From Clostridiales bacterium (GTDB lineage Bacteria; Bacillota; Clostridia; Lachnospirales; Lachnospiraceae): DNA of 64,000 nt. The position numbers and the translations under genes are program-made. The notes below the pieces were generated by a model. That model was not told where the DNA came from, searched no databases, and was given only the letters and a program-made list of their open reading frames with translations. Each line of letters opens with the position of its first letter. Within the stretch, counting starts at the first letter, position 1. Of the stretch, positions 28,051 to 36,781 are shown piece after piece. The stretch covers positions 62,001-126,000 of the forward strand of contig JAHAJA010000009.1 in the NCBI GenBank assembly GCA_018372435.1, in the 5' to 3' direction.

Positions 28051-29085
28051 CTAAGCTTTGTTTGTTCTATAATTGTAGCGAATCTGTACGACTATCATAA
28101 TAATTGCGCTTATGATTAATAAGCCATAATAACTAATCCCTCTACTTAATAACATCCCTGGCATAATTAAAGATCCCTTAAAAATCTTCCTGAAAATAAT
28201 AAGGAACAGATTCTCACTCACTCCTATACCACCAGGCAATGGTAGCATATCAACAGCAATTGAAATGGCCGATTGTAAAGCAACGATATCTACCACTCCA
28301 TATTCTGATAATCCGAATGAACGGTATACAAAATATGTAACTAAAAACATGGCAATTCTTTGCACAAATGTGATTAAAAATACAATCACCATGATTTTCT
28401 TATTGTTCTTTAGAAATAGGGCACCCTCGTTGTATCTTGAAAATGCAGTATCTGTTTTTTCTAAAGTTTTTTCTTTATCTTTTATAATATTTCTCGAAGC
28501 AAAGAATAAAATTAATTTGTGTGCTAGCTTACGTACCGTTTTGGTGTGAAATATAAGCATAGCCAACCCAAAAACAACTACTATATTCATAATAATTCCA
28601 AAATATAGGAAGTATACATTCTTACCCAAATAATGAAATACAATTTTTTTCTTTATCGTTAGAACCATCATACCAAGAATAATAAGTATGGCTTTATACG
28701 CTATCGTTACTTCTAGTAACACTAATGATGCTACACCCAAATCTGCTTTATCTTGTTTCATATAGTATAACTGAGCCGGTTGTCCACCAGTTGCACTTGG
28801 TGTTATGCAACTAAAGAAGAAACCTATGAATGAGTACTTAATACAGCTCCTTACCCCTGTGGGGTTATGAAGTTTTCTCATCATATAGTGTATAATTACT
28901 GCTTCACAACAAACAAAAAATATAACCGCAGCGAAGCCTAACACGATATAAAATGTATTTGCTCTTCTAATACTATCAATTATTAGTGGCATTTCCTGAT
29001 CTTTCAGAAGTAGATAAAAGGTAATTCCTACGATAAACAAAAAGAATATAGCATTGCATATATTTTTTTTGTTGTTTTTTTTCAT
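28051..29085 (-). CDS. Flippase-like integral membrane protein (UPF0104, LPG synthase N-terminal type)
   Basis: 344 aa with about eight membrane segments. Family landmarks are SFIGFFFSCITPSATGGQPAQ and the late DMLPLPGGIGVSE block, as in TIGR00374 and in the membrane half of MprF. The C-terminal GNAT-like lysyltransferase domain of MprF is absent, so no lysyl-PG synthesis is expected. Position between a PAP2 gene and pssA suggests lipid handling or flipping; that is inference. GAAGGAG precedes the ATG. Confidence 0.82.
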   Translation of the reverse strand: MKKNNKKNICNAIFFLFIVGITFYLLLKDQEMPLIIDSIRRANTFYIVLGFAAVIFFVCCEAVIIHYMMRKLHNPTGVRSCIKYSFIGFFFSCITPSATGGQPAQLYYMKQDKADLGVASLVLLEVTIAYKAILIILGMMVLTIKKKIVFHYLGKNVYFLYFGIIMNIVVVFGLAMLIFHTKTVRKLAHKLILFFASRNIIKDKEKTLEKTDTAFSRYNEGALFLKNNKKIMVIVFLITFVQRIAMFLVTYFVYRSFGLSEYGVVDIVALQSAISIAVDMLPLPGGIGVSENLFLIIFRKIFKGSLIMPGMLLSRGISYYGLLIISAIIMIVVQIRYNYRTNKA

Positions 29086-29101
29086 AGCACTCCTTCACAT
29101 A

Positions 29102-29788
29102 TTATTCCATACGACATTTATGATTCACTTTTTCAAAAAAACGTTGAAATGGTTTATATAACTCAGTCTTCTTACTAACAAAAAAGCAAAATTCAGCTAG
29201 TGCAATCCCACCGATTGCATCAACATAGTAATGTTGTTTTGTAACTTGTGTTGATATGACAACCAAGATAGCAAACACTAAGGAGAACAACCGATATACC
29301 TTTGGGATCTCTTTCTTTTGTCTAAGTCCAATATAACAGAACCAACTCACACTACAATGTATAGAAGGGAACAAATTCTCTGGTGTATCCGTTAGATAGA
29401 TAATTCGTAGAATAACATCTCCTATTGAATTGCCTGTTACTTCAGGCCTAACATTTGTTGTCGGCAGGACAATGAACACCACTGCACATATAATGTAGGA
29501 TAGATATACGGCGAACAGCGTTTTGTAAAAATGTTCTTTATTAATTCGTGTAAGTAATATAAAATTAATAATCCAAAACAAATAACATCCAATATAAATC
29601 AAGGAAAACCACGATATCACTGGAACACTTCGATCAAAATCCGTTGTGAAATCAAAATGGTACCTTCCTTTAATTAGAAGTTTTGAAACTTCGTAAATAA
29701 TTGTTTCCAAAGCGAAAGAGCCTAACAATGGTATAATGGCATAAAAAGGGCATAATCGCCCAATTATTTTCTTCATAAGATTTTTCAT
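29102..29788 (-). CDS. PAP2-family membrane phosphatase/transferase
   Basis: 228 aa with about six membrane segments. PAP2 motifs 2 and 3 are clear: FPSIHCSVSW (PSxH) and TKQHYYVDAIGGI (the histidine-x3-aspartate motif). Motif 1 is weak, as in the inositol phosphorylceramide synthase-like branch. It may dephosphorylate phosphatidate or a phosphorylated head group. First gene of the PAP2-flippase-pssA-psd group. AGGGGT lies upstream of the ATG. Substrate unknown. Confidence 0.8.
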   Translation of the reverse strand: MKNLMKKIIGRLCPFYAIIPLLGSFALETIIYEVSKLLIKGRYHFDFTTDFDRSVPVISWFSLIYIGCYLFWIINFILLTRINKEHFYKTLFAVYLSYIICAVVFIVLPTTNVRPEVTGNSIGDVILRIIYLTDTPENLFPSIHCSVSWFCYIGLRQKKEIPKVYRLFSLVFAILVVISTQVTKQHYYVDAIGGIALAEFCFFVSKKTELYKPFQRFFEKVNHKCRME

Positions 29789-30001
29789 TATGTACCCCTA
29801 ATAATCACACTAGTTGAATCTAAACAGCTCGAATCATTTCCGATTTTGTCTTTATAAATTATGAATAAACTTTATATAACTTTTATAAAGTATAGCATTG
29901 TTTTTAATATAAGTAAAGTTTAACATTAGTTTTACAATTATTTGTAATAAATTCGTAATAAATGAATAGGAATGAATCCGTTCTAAAACCTGATATAATC
30001 A

Positions 30002-30030
30002 TTGACGTATTACCAAATCAAGGATAGTAT
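30002..30030 (+). promoter_or_regulatory. Promoter of tmcAL
   Basis: TTGACG (30002-30007), 17-base spacer, TAGTAT (30025-30030), 37 bases before the ATG. Confidence 0.5.
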
Positions 30031-30066
30031 TATTATACTATATCAATCATAAGGAGCTATATAACT

Positions 30067-31314
30067 ATGGAAATCGTAGGATTAATAACTGAATACAATC
30101 CCTTTCACAATGGACATGCCTATCATATACAAAAAGCCAAAGAAATCACGAATGCCGATTTTGTCATCGTGGTCATGAGTGGTAACTATGTTCAAAGAGG
30201 AACTCCTGCTATTATTGATAAGTACTCTCGCACTTCAATGGCCCTAACGAATGGTGCTGATATTGTAATTGAATTGCCTGTTATCTATGCTACGGCAAGT
30301 GCGGAAACGTTTGCAGCGGGTGCTGTACGTTTATTGCATGATCTTGGTATCGTTACTTCCATCTGTTTTGGAAGCGAATGTGGTGACTTAACATTACTAG
30401 CCTCCATTGCTAGAGCATTATGTATTGAATCAGAGGACTTCAAAGATTCCATTCAAGAACATCTACGTCAAGGGCTATCTTATCCTATGGCTAGAAAACA
30501 CGCTCTCCTTAACACAACTGAGTTATCTGGCTATACTACGCAGCAAATTGAACAAGTAATCGAATCTTCTAATAACATACTTGGAATAGAATACTTGAAG
30601 GCATTATATCGACTATCAAGTGACATTGTTCCCTATACAATCTTACGAGAAGGGAGTGGCTATAATGATCTAACCTTAGATACCACATTCTCATCCGCAA
30701 GTGCATTAAGAAAATGTTTACAAACACCAACTGATTATGATGCTCTGAAAAGACACATGCCTGCAACCGCATGCGATATTTTAAAATCTGCAATAGATAA
30801 AACAGCTCCTATCTTTGAAAATGACTTTTCAGATGTCTTGCTCTATCAATTATATACCAGTTCAAATGAGAGATTATCAGAATATCTAGATATGAATGAA
30901 GATTTGGCAAATCGCTTATTAGAACTTACTTTAAAGCATCATAAATTCTCTGATTTAGCAGAATCTCTTAAATCAAAACAATATACACTTACCAGAATGA
31001 ACCGTGCTCTGCTACACATATTACTTCAAATTACCACTTCTGAAATTAAAGAAGTCGATCCAATTACAACTTCTATGTACGCTAGATTACTTGGTTTTAG
31101 AAAAGAAGCCAGTTCGTTATTAAAGCTCGCACGATTACATGGAGAGATTCCGATTATAACTAAGGTTGCTGATGCAGGGAAATTATTAGATGATACGCAA
31201 TATAAACTTTTCCAAAAAGATTTGTTCGTTACTCATCTTTACAATCAAATTGTTGCCACCAAATTTAATACTACCCTACCGAATGAATATAAGAAGGGAC
31301 CAATTCGATTATAG
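30067..31314 (+). CDS. tmcAL: tRNA(Met) cytidine acetate ligase TmcAL
   Basis: 415 aa. Begins MEIVGLITEYNPFHNGHAYH, the nucleotidyltransferase HxGH-type motif, then VVMSGNYVQRGTPAI and FGSECG. Formerly DUF795/YlbM. In Bacillus the enzyme activates acetate with ATP to make N4-acetylcytidine at the wobble base of elongator tRNA-Met. AAGGAG precedes the ATG. A MazG-like gene follows 26 bases downstream; the two form a short operon. Confidence 0.93.
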   Translation: MEIVGLITEYNPFHNGHAYHIQKAKEITNADFVIVVMSGNYVQRGTPAIIDKYSRTSMALTNGADIVIELPVIYATASAETFAAGAVRLLHDLGIVTSICFGSECGDLTLLASIARALCIESEDFKDSIQEHLRQGLSYPMARKHALLNTTELSGYTTQQIEQVIESSNNILGIEYLKALYRLSSDIVPYTILREGSGYNDLTLDTTFSSASALRKCLQTPTDYDALKRHMPATACDILKSAIDKTAPIFENDFSDVLLYQLYTSSNERLSEYLDMNEDLANRLLELTLKHHKFSDLAESLKSKQYTLTRMNRALLHILLQITTSEIKEVDPITTSMYARLLGFRKEASSLLKLARLHGEIPIITKVADAGKLLDDTQYKLFQKDLFVTHLYNQIVATKFNTTLPNEYKKGPIRL

Positions 31315-31340
31315 ATTACTTGAGAAAGAGGGGAATTAAC

Positions 31341-31676
31341 ATGACGATCAATGAATACCAACAACTTGCTATGAGAACTCTTAATCCTAACCTATCAGAA
31401 AAAGAAGTCTTAATTAATGGTGTTATGGGCTTATGCGGAGAATCTGGTGAGGCAATTGACATCGTAAAACGTCATTTGGCTCAAGGACATGAACTAGACA
31501 AAGAACATCTTGCAAAAGAATTAGGAGATATAGCATGGTATCTAGCGGAAACTGCCACTGCTCTAGGATATAGCCTTGAAGATATCTTGCAGATGAATAT
31601 AGATAAACTTAAGAAACGCTACCCAGAGGGATTTGATACGGAAAAATCCATTCATAGACAAGAAGGAGATATATAA
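31341..31676 (+). CDS. MazG-like nucleotide pyrophosphohydrolase
   Basis: 111 aa from ATG at 31341, chosen because GAGGGG lies just upstream; a TTG at 31320 would add seven residues. Single all-alpha NTP-PPase domain: LCGESGEAIDIVKRH (E-x2-E), KELGDIAWYLAETA (E-x2-D) are the metal-binding motifs, and KRYPEGFD ends the domain. Hydrolyses (d)NTPs to monophosphates; specificity unknown. Co-transcribed with tmcAL and followed by a long hairpin terminator. Confidence 0.88.
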   Translation: MTINEYQQLAMRTLNPNLSEKEVLINGVMGLCGESGEAIDIVKRHLAQGHELDKEHLAKELGDIAWYLAETATALGYSLEDILQMNIDKLKKRYPEGFDTEKSIHRQEGDI

Positions 31677-31750
31677 AGACAATCTTCATGGTTTTATGTG
31701 GAAGCACGGAATTTATATCCGTCTTCCAAAACCATGAAAAATTGTCTTTT
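31675..31750 (+). terminator. Extended hairpin terminator
   Basis: AAAGACAAT (31675-31683) pairs with ATTGTCTTT (31741-31749); inner CATGGTTTT/AAACCATG and GGAAG/CTTCC pairings make a 76-base stem with few bulges. It ends the tmcAL-mazG operon and faces the pepF end. Confidence 0.8.
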
Positions 31751-31783
31751 AAATGTTACGTATTATTGTATCCGTTTTTCTAA

Positions 31784-33589
31784 CTATTTAGTAAGTTCCT
31801 CTAACTCATCTACTAATTCTTCGAATAAAGCAAGTGCTTCATTAATTGGATCTTTGGAAGCCATATCAACACCAGCTCCTCTTAATAGAGTTATTGGATC
31901 TGCTGAACTTCCTCCACGTAAGAATCCTATATAATCTTCTACTGCTTTTTCTCCTTCTTTTAAAATCTTACGAGATAAAGCGATTGCTGCTGAGAAACCA
32001 GTAGCATATTGATATACATAAAACGGTGTATAGAAATGTGGTATCTTCGCCCATTCCATATCAATTTCAGAGTCAATAACCATATCTTCTCCAAAGTATT
32101 TTACATTAAGATCGTGATAAATCTTACATAAAACTTCTGAAGTTAGAGCTTCTCCTTCTTCTGCCTTAGCATGCGCTAACATCTCAAATTCTGCAAACAT
32201 TGTTTGTCTGAATACAGTACCTTTGAAACTTTCAATAAAGTGGTTAACAAGATAAGCTCTTTGCTTCTTATCATCAATTTTATTTAATAGATGTTGAATT
32301 AATAAAGCTTCATTACAAGTAGAGGCTACCTCTGCAACGAAAATCTTATATCCTGCATATGGATATGGTTGCGTTTCATTTGAATGATACGTATGAAGCG
32401 CATGCCCCATCTCATGAGCAAGTGTGAATACATTATCTAGGTTTGGATGGTAGTTAAGCAATACATAAGGGTGAGTACCATACGCTCCCCATGAGTATGC
32501 TCCACTTCTCTTCCCTTCATTTTCATAGATATCAATCCATCTATTATCAAATCCCTCTTTTAATAAGTTGATATAACGTTCGCCTAGTGGAACAAGACCT
32601 TCAAGTACCATTTCTCTCGCCTGGTCAAATGTATACTTCATATCTACATCACTAACTAATGGTGCATATACATCATACATATGAAGTTCATCAACACCTA
32701 ATAATTTCTTTCTAAGTGCTACGTACTTGTAGAACTTAGGTAGGTTCGCATGAATAGTATCAATTAGATTTTTATATACCTCTACTGGTACATCTGTATC
32801 ATCTAGATACATTGCTATCGTGCTATCGTACTTCTTAGCTTTCGCTGCAAACATAGATGCTTTGACATTAGATGCAAATAAAGATGCTGCGGTATTTTTC
32901 ATAGAACGATATGAACTATAAACACTTTCAAAGGCTTCCTTACGAACTCTTCTATCTTTGCTTTCCATATAAGTTACATATCTGCCATGTGTTACAGGTA
33001 CTTTTTCACCATCTTCTCCAATTATGTCAGAGAATTTGATGTCTGCATTATTAAACATTGAATATATATTACTCGGAGCTCCTAGTACTTCACCAGCATC
33101 AGCCAAAAGAGCTTCTTCACCAGCTGATAACGTGTGTGCTTTCTTTCTTGTAATTTCTTCTAATATTCTTCGATACAATTCTAACTCTTCATTAGAAGCT
33201 AGAAACTGTGTAATTGTTTCCTCTGGAATAGAAAGAATCTCAGGAGTACAGAATGCAGAAGCACTCTTTAGTGATACTTCTAGACCATTTGCTTGATCAG
33301 CAAGGTTTTGGTATATTGCATTAGCTGTATCTTCATGATATTTTTGATTAGCATATACATATACTCGTTCAAAATGATGTTCAGCCTTGAATAATAAATT
33401 GAAAAATTCAACTAATACAGTTGCACTTTCACTTAATCTACCTTTGTACGACTGTAGTTTTTCGCAAAGTTCTTTCACTAATGTAAACTCTTTTCTCCAA
33501 TCTTCATCATTCGTAAAAAGGTCTTCAATCGCCCATTTATCTTCTTGTCTAATCTCTTCACGTGTAATAATTTTGTTCTTTGTGGACAT
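31784..33589 (-). CDS. pepF: Oligoendopeptidase F (M3 metallopeptidase)
   Basis: 601 aa, normal length. The zinc site HEMGHALH is followed about 25 residues later by EVASTCNEALL, giving the third ligand Glu. Typical PepF landmarks are the N-terminal helical lid and the YATGFSAAIALS stretch near the end. Cytoplasmic degradation of 7-17 residue peptides. GAGGTGAAAG precedes the ATG. Single-gene unit. Confidence 0.95.
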   Translation of the reverse strand: MSTKNKIITREEIRQEDKWAIEDLFTNDEDWRKEFTLVKELCEKLQSYKGRLSESATVLVEFFNLLFKAEHHFERVYVYANQKYHEDTANAIYQNLADQANGLEVSLKSASAFCTPEILSIPEETITQFLASNEELELYRRILEEITRKKAHTLSAGEEALLADAGEVLGAPSNIYSMFNNADIKFSDIIGEDGEKVPVTHGRYVTYMESKDRRVRKEAFESVYSSYRSMKNTAASLFASNVKASMFAAKAKKYDSTIAMYLDDTDVPVEVYKNLIDTIHANLPKFYKYVALRKKLLGVDELHMYDVYAPLVSDVDMKYTFDQAREMVLEGLVPLGERYINLLKEGFDNRWIDIYENEGKRSGAYSWGAYGTHPYVLLNYHPNLDNVFTLAHEMGHALHTYHSNETQPYPYAGYKIFVAEVASTCNEALLIQHLLNKIDDKKQRAYLVNHFIESFKGTVFRQTMFAEFEMLAHAKAEEGEALTSEVLCKIYHDLNVKYFGEDMVIDSEIDMEWAKIPHFYTPFYVYQYATGFSAAIALSRKILKEGEKAVEDYIGFLRGGSSADPITLLRGAGVDMASKDPINEALALFEELVDELEELTK

Positions 33590-33780
33590 TCTTTCACCTC
33601 TTGTAACTTAGTTGTTACTTCTTTCTTTTAATATCTAAATTAGTACTATTATTAGCTATGTACCAAATACATTGTCATTATACCATATTGTAGTTTATTT
33701 TCCTACCAAGTCAATAAAAAGTACTAGGAGGCAATCTTACATAATACAATATAATAGTTTATGCAAAGGCAGGGAGAATA

Positions 33781-34788
33781 ATGGGCAAGACATTGAAGAC
33801 GTTAGTCAACAACAATCCAACAAAGAAATATAGAACCATTGTAAGATGTGGACTTTTCCTCTTCTTAATCTTAATCATTACACAACCGATTTCAGCATTA
33901 AATGGCGCAAAAACCGGTCTTCTTCTATGGTTCAATACCGTCCTGCCAACATTACTACCATTCATCATCCTGTCCAACTTCATAATTCGTTTTCAAGTGA
34001 CTGATTATATCTGTAAGGTTTTCAGCCCCGTACTCAAGCGAATCTTTCGCATAAGTGATATAGGTTGTTATCCAATAATTATTGGTATCTTATCAGGATA
34101 TCCAATGGGTGCTAAGACTTGTTCTGATCTTATTAAAGAAGGTTTACTTAACAAAGAAGAAGGTCAATACATAATGATACTTGTTGGTAATGCTAGCTAT
34201 ATGTTCTTAACTAGTTTCCTGGCAGTTTCTAGCCTAGCTATCCCAGGCAGAAAATATCAGATCCTAACCTTAATTTATCTATCTTCTATCATAACTGCAT
34301 CCCTATATCGTATCGTAAACCGTAGTCGAAGCAAAAATCACGCTACCATAGCTGATTCAAGTTCAGTCTCTATTGCTGAATATGTTGAAGAAACCCCTCT
34401 AAGCATGACTACTGTTGACCATTGTATACTTGATGGCTTTACCACCATCACCAAAGTTGGTGGGTATATCATTATGTTTTCTGTCTTAACTCAGATCTTA
34501 TCTGGCTTACTCGAAACAATTGGCCCTATTCGTTTCTTACTACTAGGTTCTTTAGAGATAACCATTGGTATCTACCTCGTAGCGTCATCAGCCATGGCAC
34601 TAACGAAAAAAATAGTCCTAACTATCACAATTACCTCCTTTGGTGGATTCTCCAGTCTTGCACAGATTGGAAGTGTAATTGAAAATAGTGGACTATCCCT
34701 AAAAACCTATTTATACTATAAAATCATAAATAGTTTTGTTGCATTCCTATTATCCATATTATATGTTATTTTATTCAATATCATCTAA
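33781..34788 (+). CDS. ylbJ: Sporulation integral membrane protein YlbJ
   Basis: 335 aa with about eight hydrophobic segments and a nucleoside-recognition (Gate) fold: WFNTVLPTLLPFIILSN, IGILSGYPMGAKTCSDLI and FGGFSSLAQIGSVI. YlbJ belongs to the mother-cell sporulation programme in Bacillus and is needed for spore coat/cortex integrity there. Start ATG at 33781 has GGGAG upstream. Its last 18 bases overlap the convergent coiled-coil gene. Confidence 0.87.
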   Translation: MGKTLKTLVNNNPTKKYRTIVRCGLFLFLILIITQPISALNGAKTGLLLWFNTVLPTLLPFIILSNFIIRFQVTDYICKVFSPVLKRIFRISDIGCYPIIIGILSGYPMGAKTCSDLIKEGLLNKEEGQYIMILVGNASYMFLTSFLAVSSLAIPGRKYQILTLIYLSSIITASLYRIVNRSRSKNHATIADSSSVSIAEYVEETPLSMTTVDHCILDGFTTITKVGGYIIMFSVLTQILSGLLETIGPIRFLLLGSLEITIGIYLVASSAMALTKKIVLTITITSFGGFSSLAQIGSVIENSGLSLKTYLYYKIINSFVAFLLSILYVILFNII

Positions 34789-35421
34789 GAATGTGTTTTC
34801 ATCAAAATCAAAATCATCTTGTTGCTTTTCCATCGACTGAGCGACTTCTTCTTCTGCGAAATTGCTCTGTTGATGTGGCATCGATACGATAAGTTCTTTC
34901 TTATTGTTAACTACAATGTCAAGATTTCCTTTTAATGATTCTAATAAGCCATCATATTTGGCTTTCGTACTCTCATATGCATTCGCCAAGATTCTTTCAA
35001 CGTCACCTAGCATATCATCTGTATATACGATTGCACCTTGACGAATCTCATCTGCATCATGGTTTGCTGCCGCCAAAATTCTCTCAGCTTCTTTTGTAGC
35101 TTGTTCTACGATATCATTTGCTTGGTAATACGCTTGTTGCATAATTTCATGGTCATTAATTAATGCATTGGTCTGTTCTTGTGCCTGAGCAAGCATCGCA
35201 TCTGCTTTATCTCTTGCATCCTGTAATATTGCGTCCTTATTAGCAATAATTTTTTGATACCTCTTGATTTCATCTGGTGTTCTTAGTCGTAATTCATCAA
35301 CCAAATCATACAACTCATCTTTAGGCACAATCACCTTTGTAGATGACAATGGGTACATTTTACAACTCTCAACAAATTCATAAATATCTTCAATCAATTG
35401 TTCAATTCTGCTTGCTCCCAT
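34771..35421 (-). CDS. Coiled-coil ATPase-like protein (DivIVA/V-ATPase subunit H-like)
   Basis: 216 aa. Residues 1-55 form a conserved head (IEQLIEDIYEFVESC, then VPKDELYDLVDELRLRTPDEI), 56-150 is Ala/Gln/Glu-rich coiled coil with repeated DAR/DKA/AEQ patterns, and the tail is very acidic (DDFDFDENTFLDDIE). Such proteins follow coaD in many Lachnospiraceae and are often called ATPase, but no nucleotide-binding motif is seen. A membrane- or septum-associated scaffold is possible. AGGAG precedes the ATG; 33 bases after coaD. Confidence 0.65.
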   Translation of the reverse strand: MGASRIEQLIEDIYEFVESCKMYPLSSTKVIVPKDELYDLVDELRLRTPDEIKRYQKIIANKDAILQDARDKADAMLAQAQEQTNALINDHEIMQQAYYQANDIVEQATKEAERILAAANHDADEIRQGAIVYTDDMLGDVERILANAYESTKAKYDGLLESLKGNLDIVVNNKKELIVSMPHQQSNFAEEEVAQSMEKQQDDFDFDENTFLDDIE

Positions 35422-35454
35422 AAATACTATCTCCTATCCCTGATTTTTTTTTAC

Positions 35455-35952
35455 TCATGGATTAGTCTTTTCCATATCCTTGCATTTTTCATATACGCGA
35501 TCAACTACATTTGCTGGTACGAAATGAGAGATATCACCACCATATAAACCAACCTCTCGAACAACACTTGAGCTTACATATGAGTATTCTACACTGGTTG
35601 TTAAGAACAACGTGTCCACTTTTGGATTAATCTTATGGTTTGTTTGAGCAATCTGCAATTCATATTCAAAATCGGTTATTGCTCGTAATCCTCTTATAAT
35701 AACATTCGCATTCTTTAAATCTGCGAAATCAACCAGTAAACCGTCAAACGATTCCACAACTACATTCTCTAAATCCTTCGTTGCTTCCTCTAACATAGTA
35801 ACTCTTTCTTCTACTGAAAACAATGGACTTTTAGCACTGTTATTCAATACACCAATAATTAGCTTATCAACCAATTTTGATGAACGATAGATTACATCTA
35901 AGTGTCCTAAAGTAACTGGATCAAAACTTCCAGGATATACACCTATCCTCAT
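35455..35952 (-). CDS. coaD: Phosphopantetheine adenylyltransferase
   Basis: 165 aa from ATG at 35952, which has GGAGG five bases upstream; an earlier ATG four codons up has none. Motifs: GSFDPVTLGHLDVI (HxGH-type TLGH), RGLRAITDFEYELQIA, and VEYSYVSSSVVRE (ISSS-like). Transfers AMP from ATP to 4'-phosphopantetheine in coenzyme A synthesis. Located between rsmD and the coiled-coil gene in one transcription unit. Confidence 0.97.
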   Translation of the reverse strand: MRIGVYPGSFDPVTLGHLDVIYRSSKLVDKLIIGVLNNSAKSPLFSVEERVTMLEEATKDLENVVVESFDGLLVDFADLKNANVIIRGLRAITDFEYELQIAQTNHKINPKVDTLFLTTSVEYSYVSSSVVREVGLYGGDISHFVPANVVDRVYEKCKDMEKTNP

Positions 35953-36025
35953 AATATCCTCCATAACCGTATCTTAAAGCTAATAACAGTTCAGTAATCT
36001 AAACTAACTTATCTGGTACACTATA

Positions 36026-36592
36026 TTAATTGGTACCCTCACGCTTTTGTATAAATACATGTTTATTTGTCTTATATTCTTTTGTACGATACACTTCTAG
36101 ATTCGAATCTTCAAGATACGAAAAATCTGTATCTAATGAAGCTTCTACTACTATAATTGTATTAAAATACATTACACTTGAATGTTCTAAATACTCTAAT
36201 ATTGTTTTCTCAAATCCATTATCATATGGTGGATCCATGAATATAATATCGAATACTTTACCATTCTTCTCAGCAAATTGAACAGCGGACAGTACATCCA
36301 TCATAAGTACCATAGCTGAATCTTCTAGCTTTGTTATCTTAAGATTTGATTTAATACAATCTACTGCTGCCTTATTGTTTTCCACAAAAACTGCTGCCTT
36401 AGCTCCTCTGCTTAGCGCTTCAATACCAATAGCACCACTTCCACTAAATAAATCAAGAAAATCACAGTCAACTAAGTCCTGTGCTAATATATTAAATAAA
36501 GTTTCTTTAATTCTATCTGTAGTAGGTCTTGTGTCTGAACCAGCGATTGTCTTCAATTGTAATCGTTTTGCTTTTCCAGCAATTACCCTCAT
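36026..36592 (-). CDS. rsmD: 16S rRNA (guanine(966)-N2)-methyltransferase RsmD
   Basis: 188 aa. N-terminal MRVIAGKAKRLQL and TRPTTDRIKETLFNIL are family signatures; SAM-binding motif I is LDLFSGSGAIGIEALSRGA and the catalytic motif IV is MDPPYDNG. Methylates G966 of 16S rRNA in the 30S subunit. AAGGGATGATTG precedes the ATG. It starts the rsmD-coaD operon; two dyads lie in its upstream region. Confidence 0.95.
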   Translation of the reverse strand: MRVIAGKAKRLQLKTIAGSDTRPTTDRIKETLFNILAQDLVDCDFLDLFSGSGAIGIEALSRGAKAAVFVENNKAAVDCIKSNLKITKLEDSAMVLMMDVLSAVQFAEKNGKVFDIIFMDPPYDNGFEKTILEYLEHSSVMYFNTIIVVEASLDTDFSYLEDSNLEVYRTKEYKTNKHVFIQKREGTN

Positions 36593-36621
36593 TCAATCAT
36601 CCCTTTATATCTTTATACAAG

Positions 36622-36672
36622 TACACTCTGTACACTTGTTATAAATGTATGTCAGCTTGTTGACATACATTT
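36622..36672. promoter_or_regulatory. Two dyads upstream of rsmD
   Basis: A perfect 12-bp inverted repeat AAATGTATGTCA (36643-36654) with TGACATACATTT (36661-36672) and a six-base loop. Next to it ACAAGT/ACTTGT flanks two GTAC-like cores at about 36618-36640. TTGACA within the first dyad can serve as a plus-strand -35. They could be operators or a hairpin; no regulator is identified. Confidence 0.4.
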
Positions 36673-36781
36673 ACGAATAGTCTATATCAAAATGCTTCAT
36701 AATTCAATAGTTTCCATAATATTTTCAAATTTTTTTTATGACCATTTACATGCTTTTCCGTGATTTTCTTACTTAGCTAAC

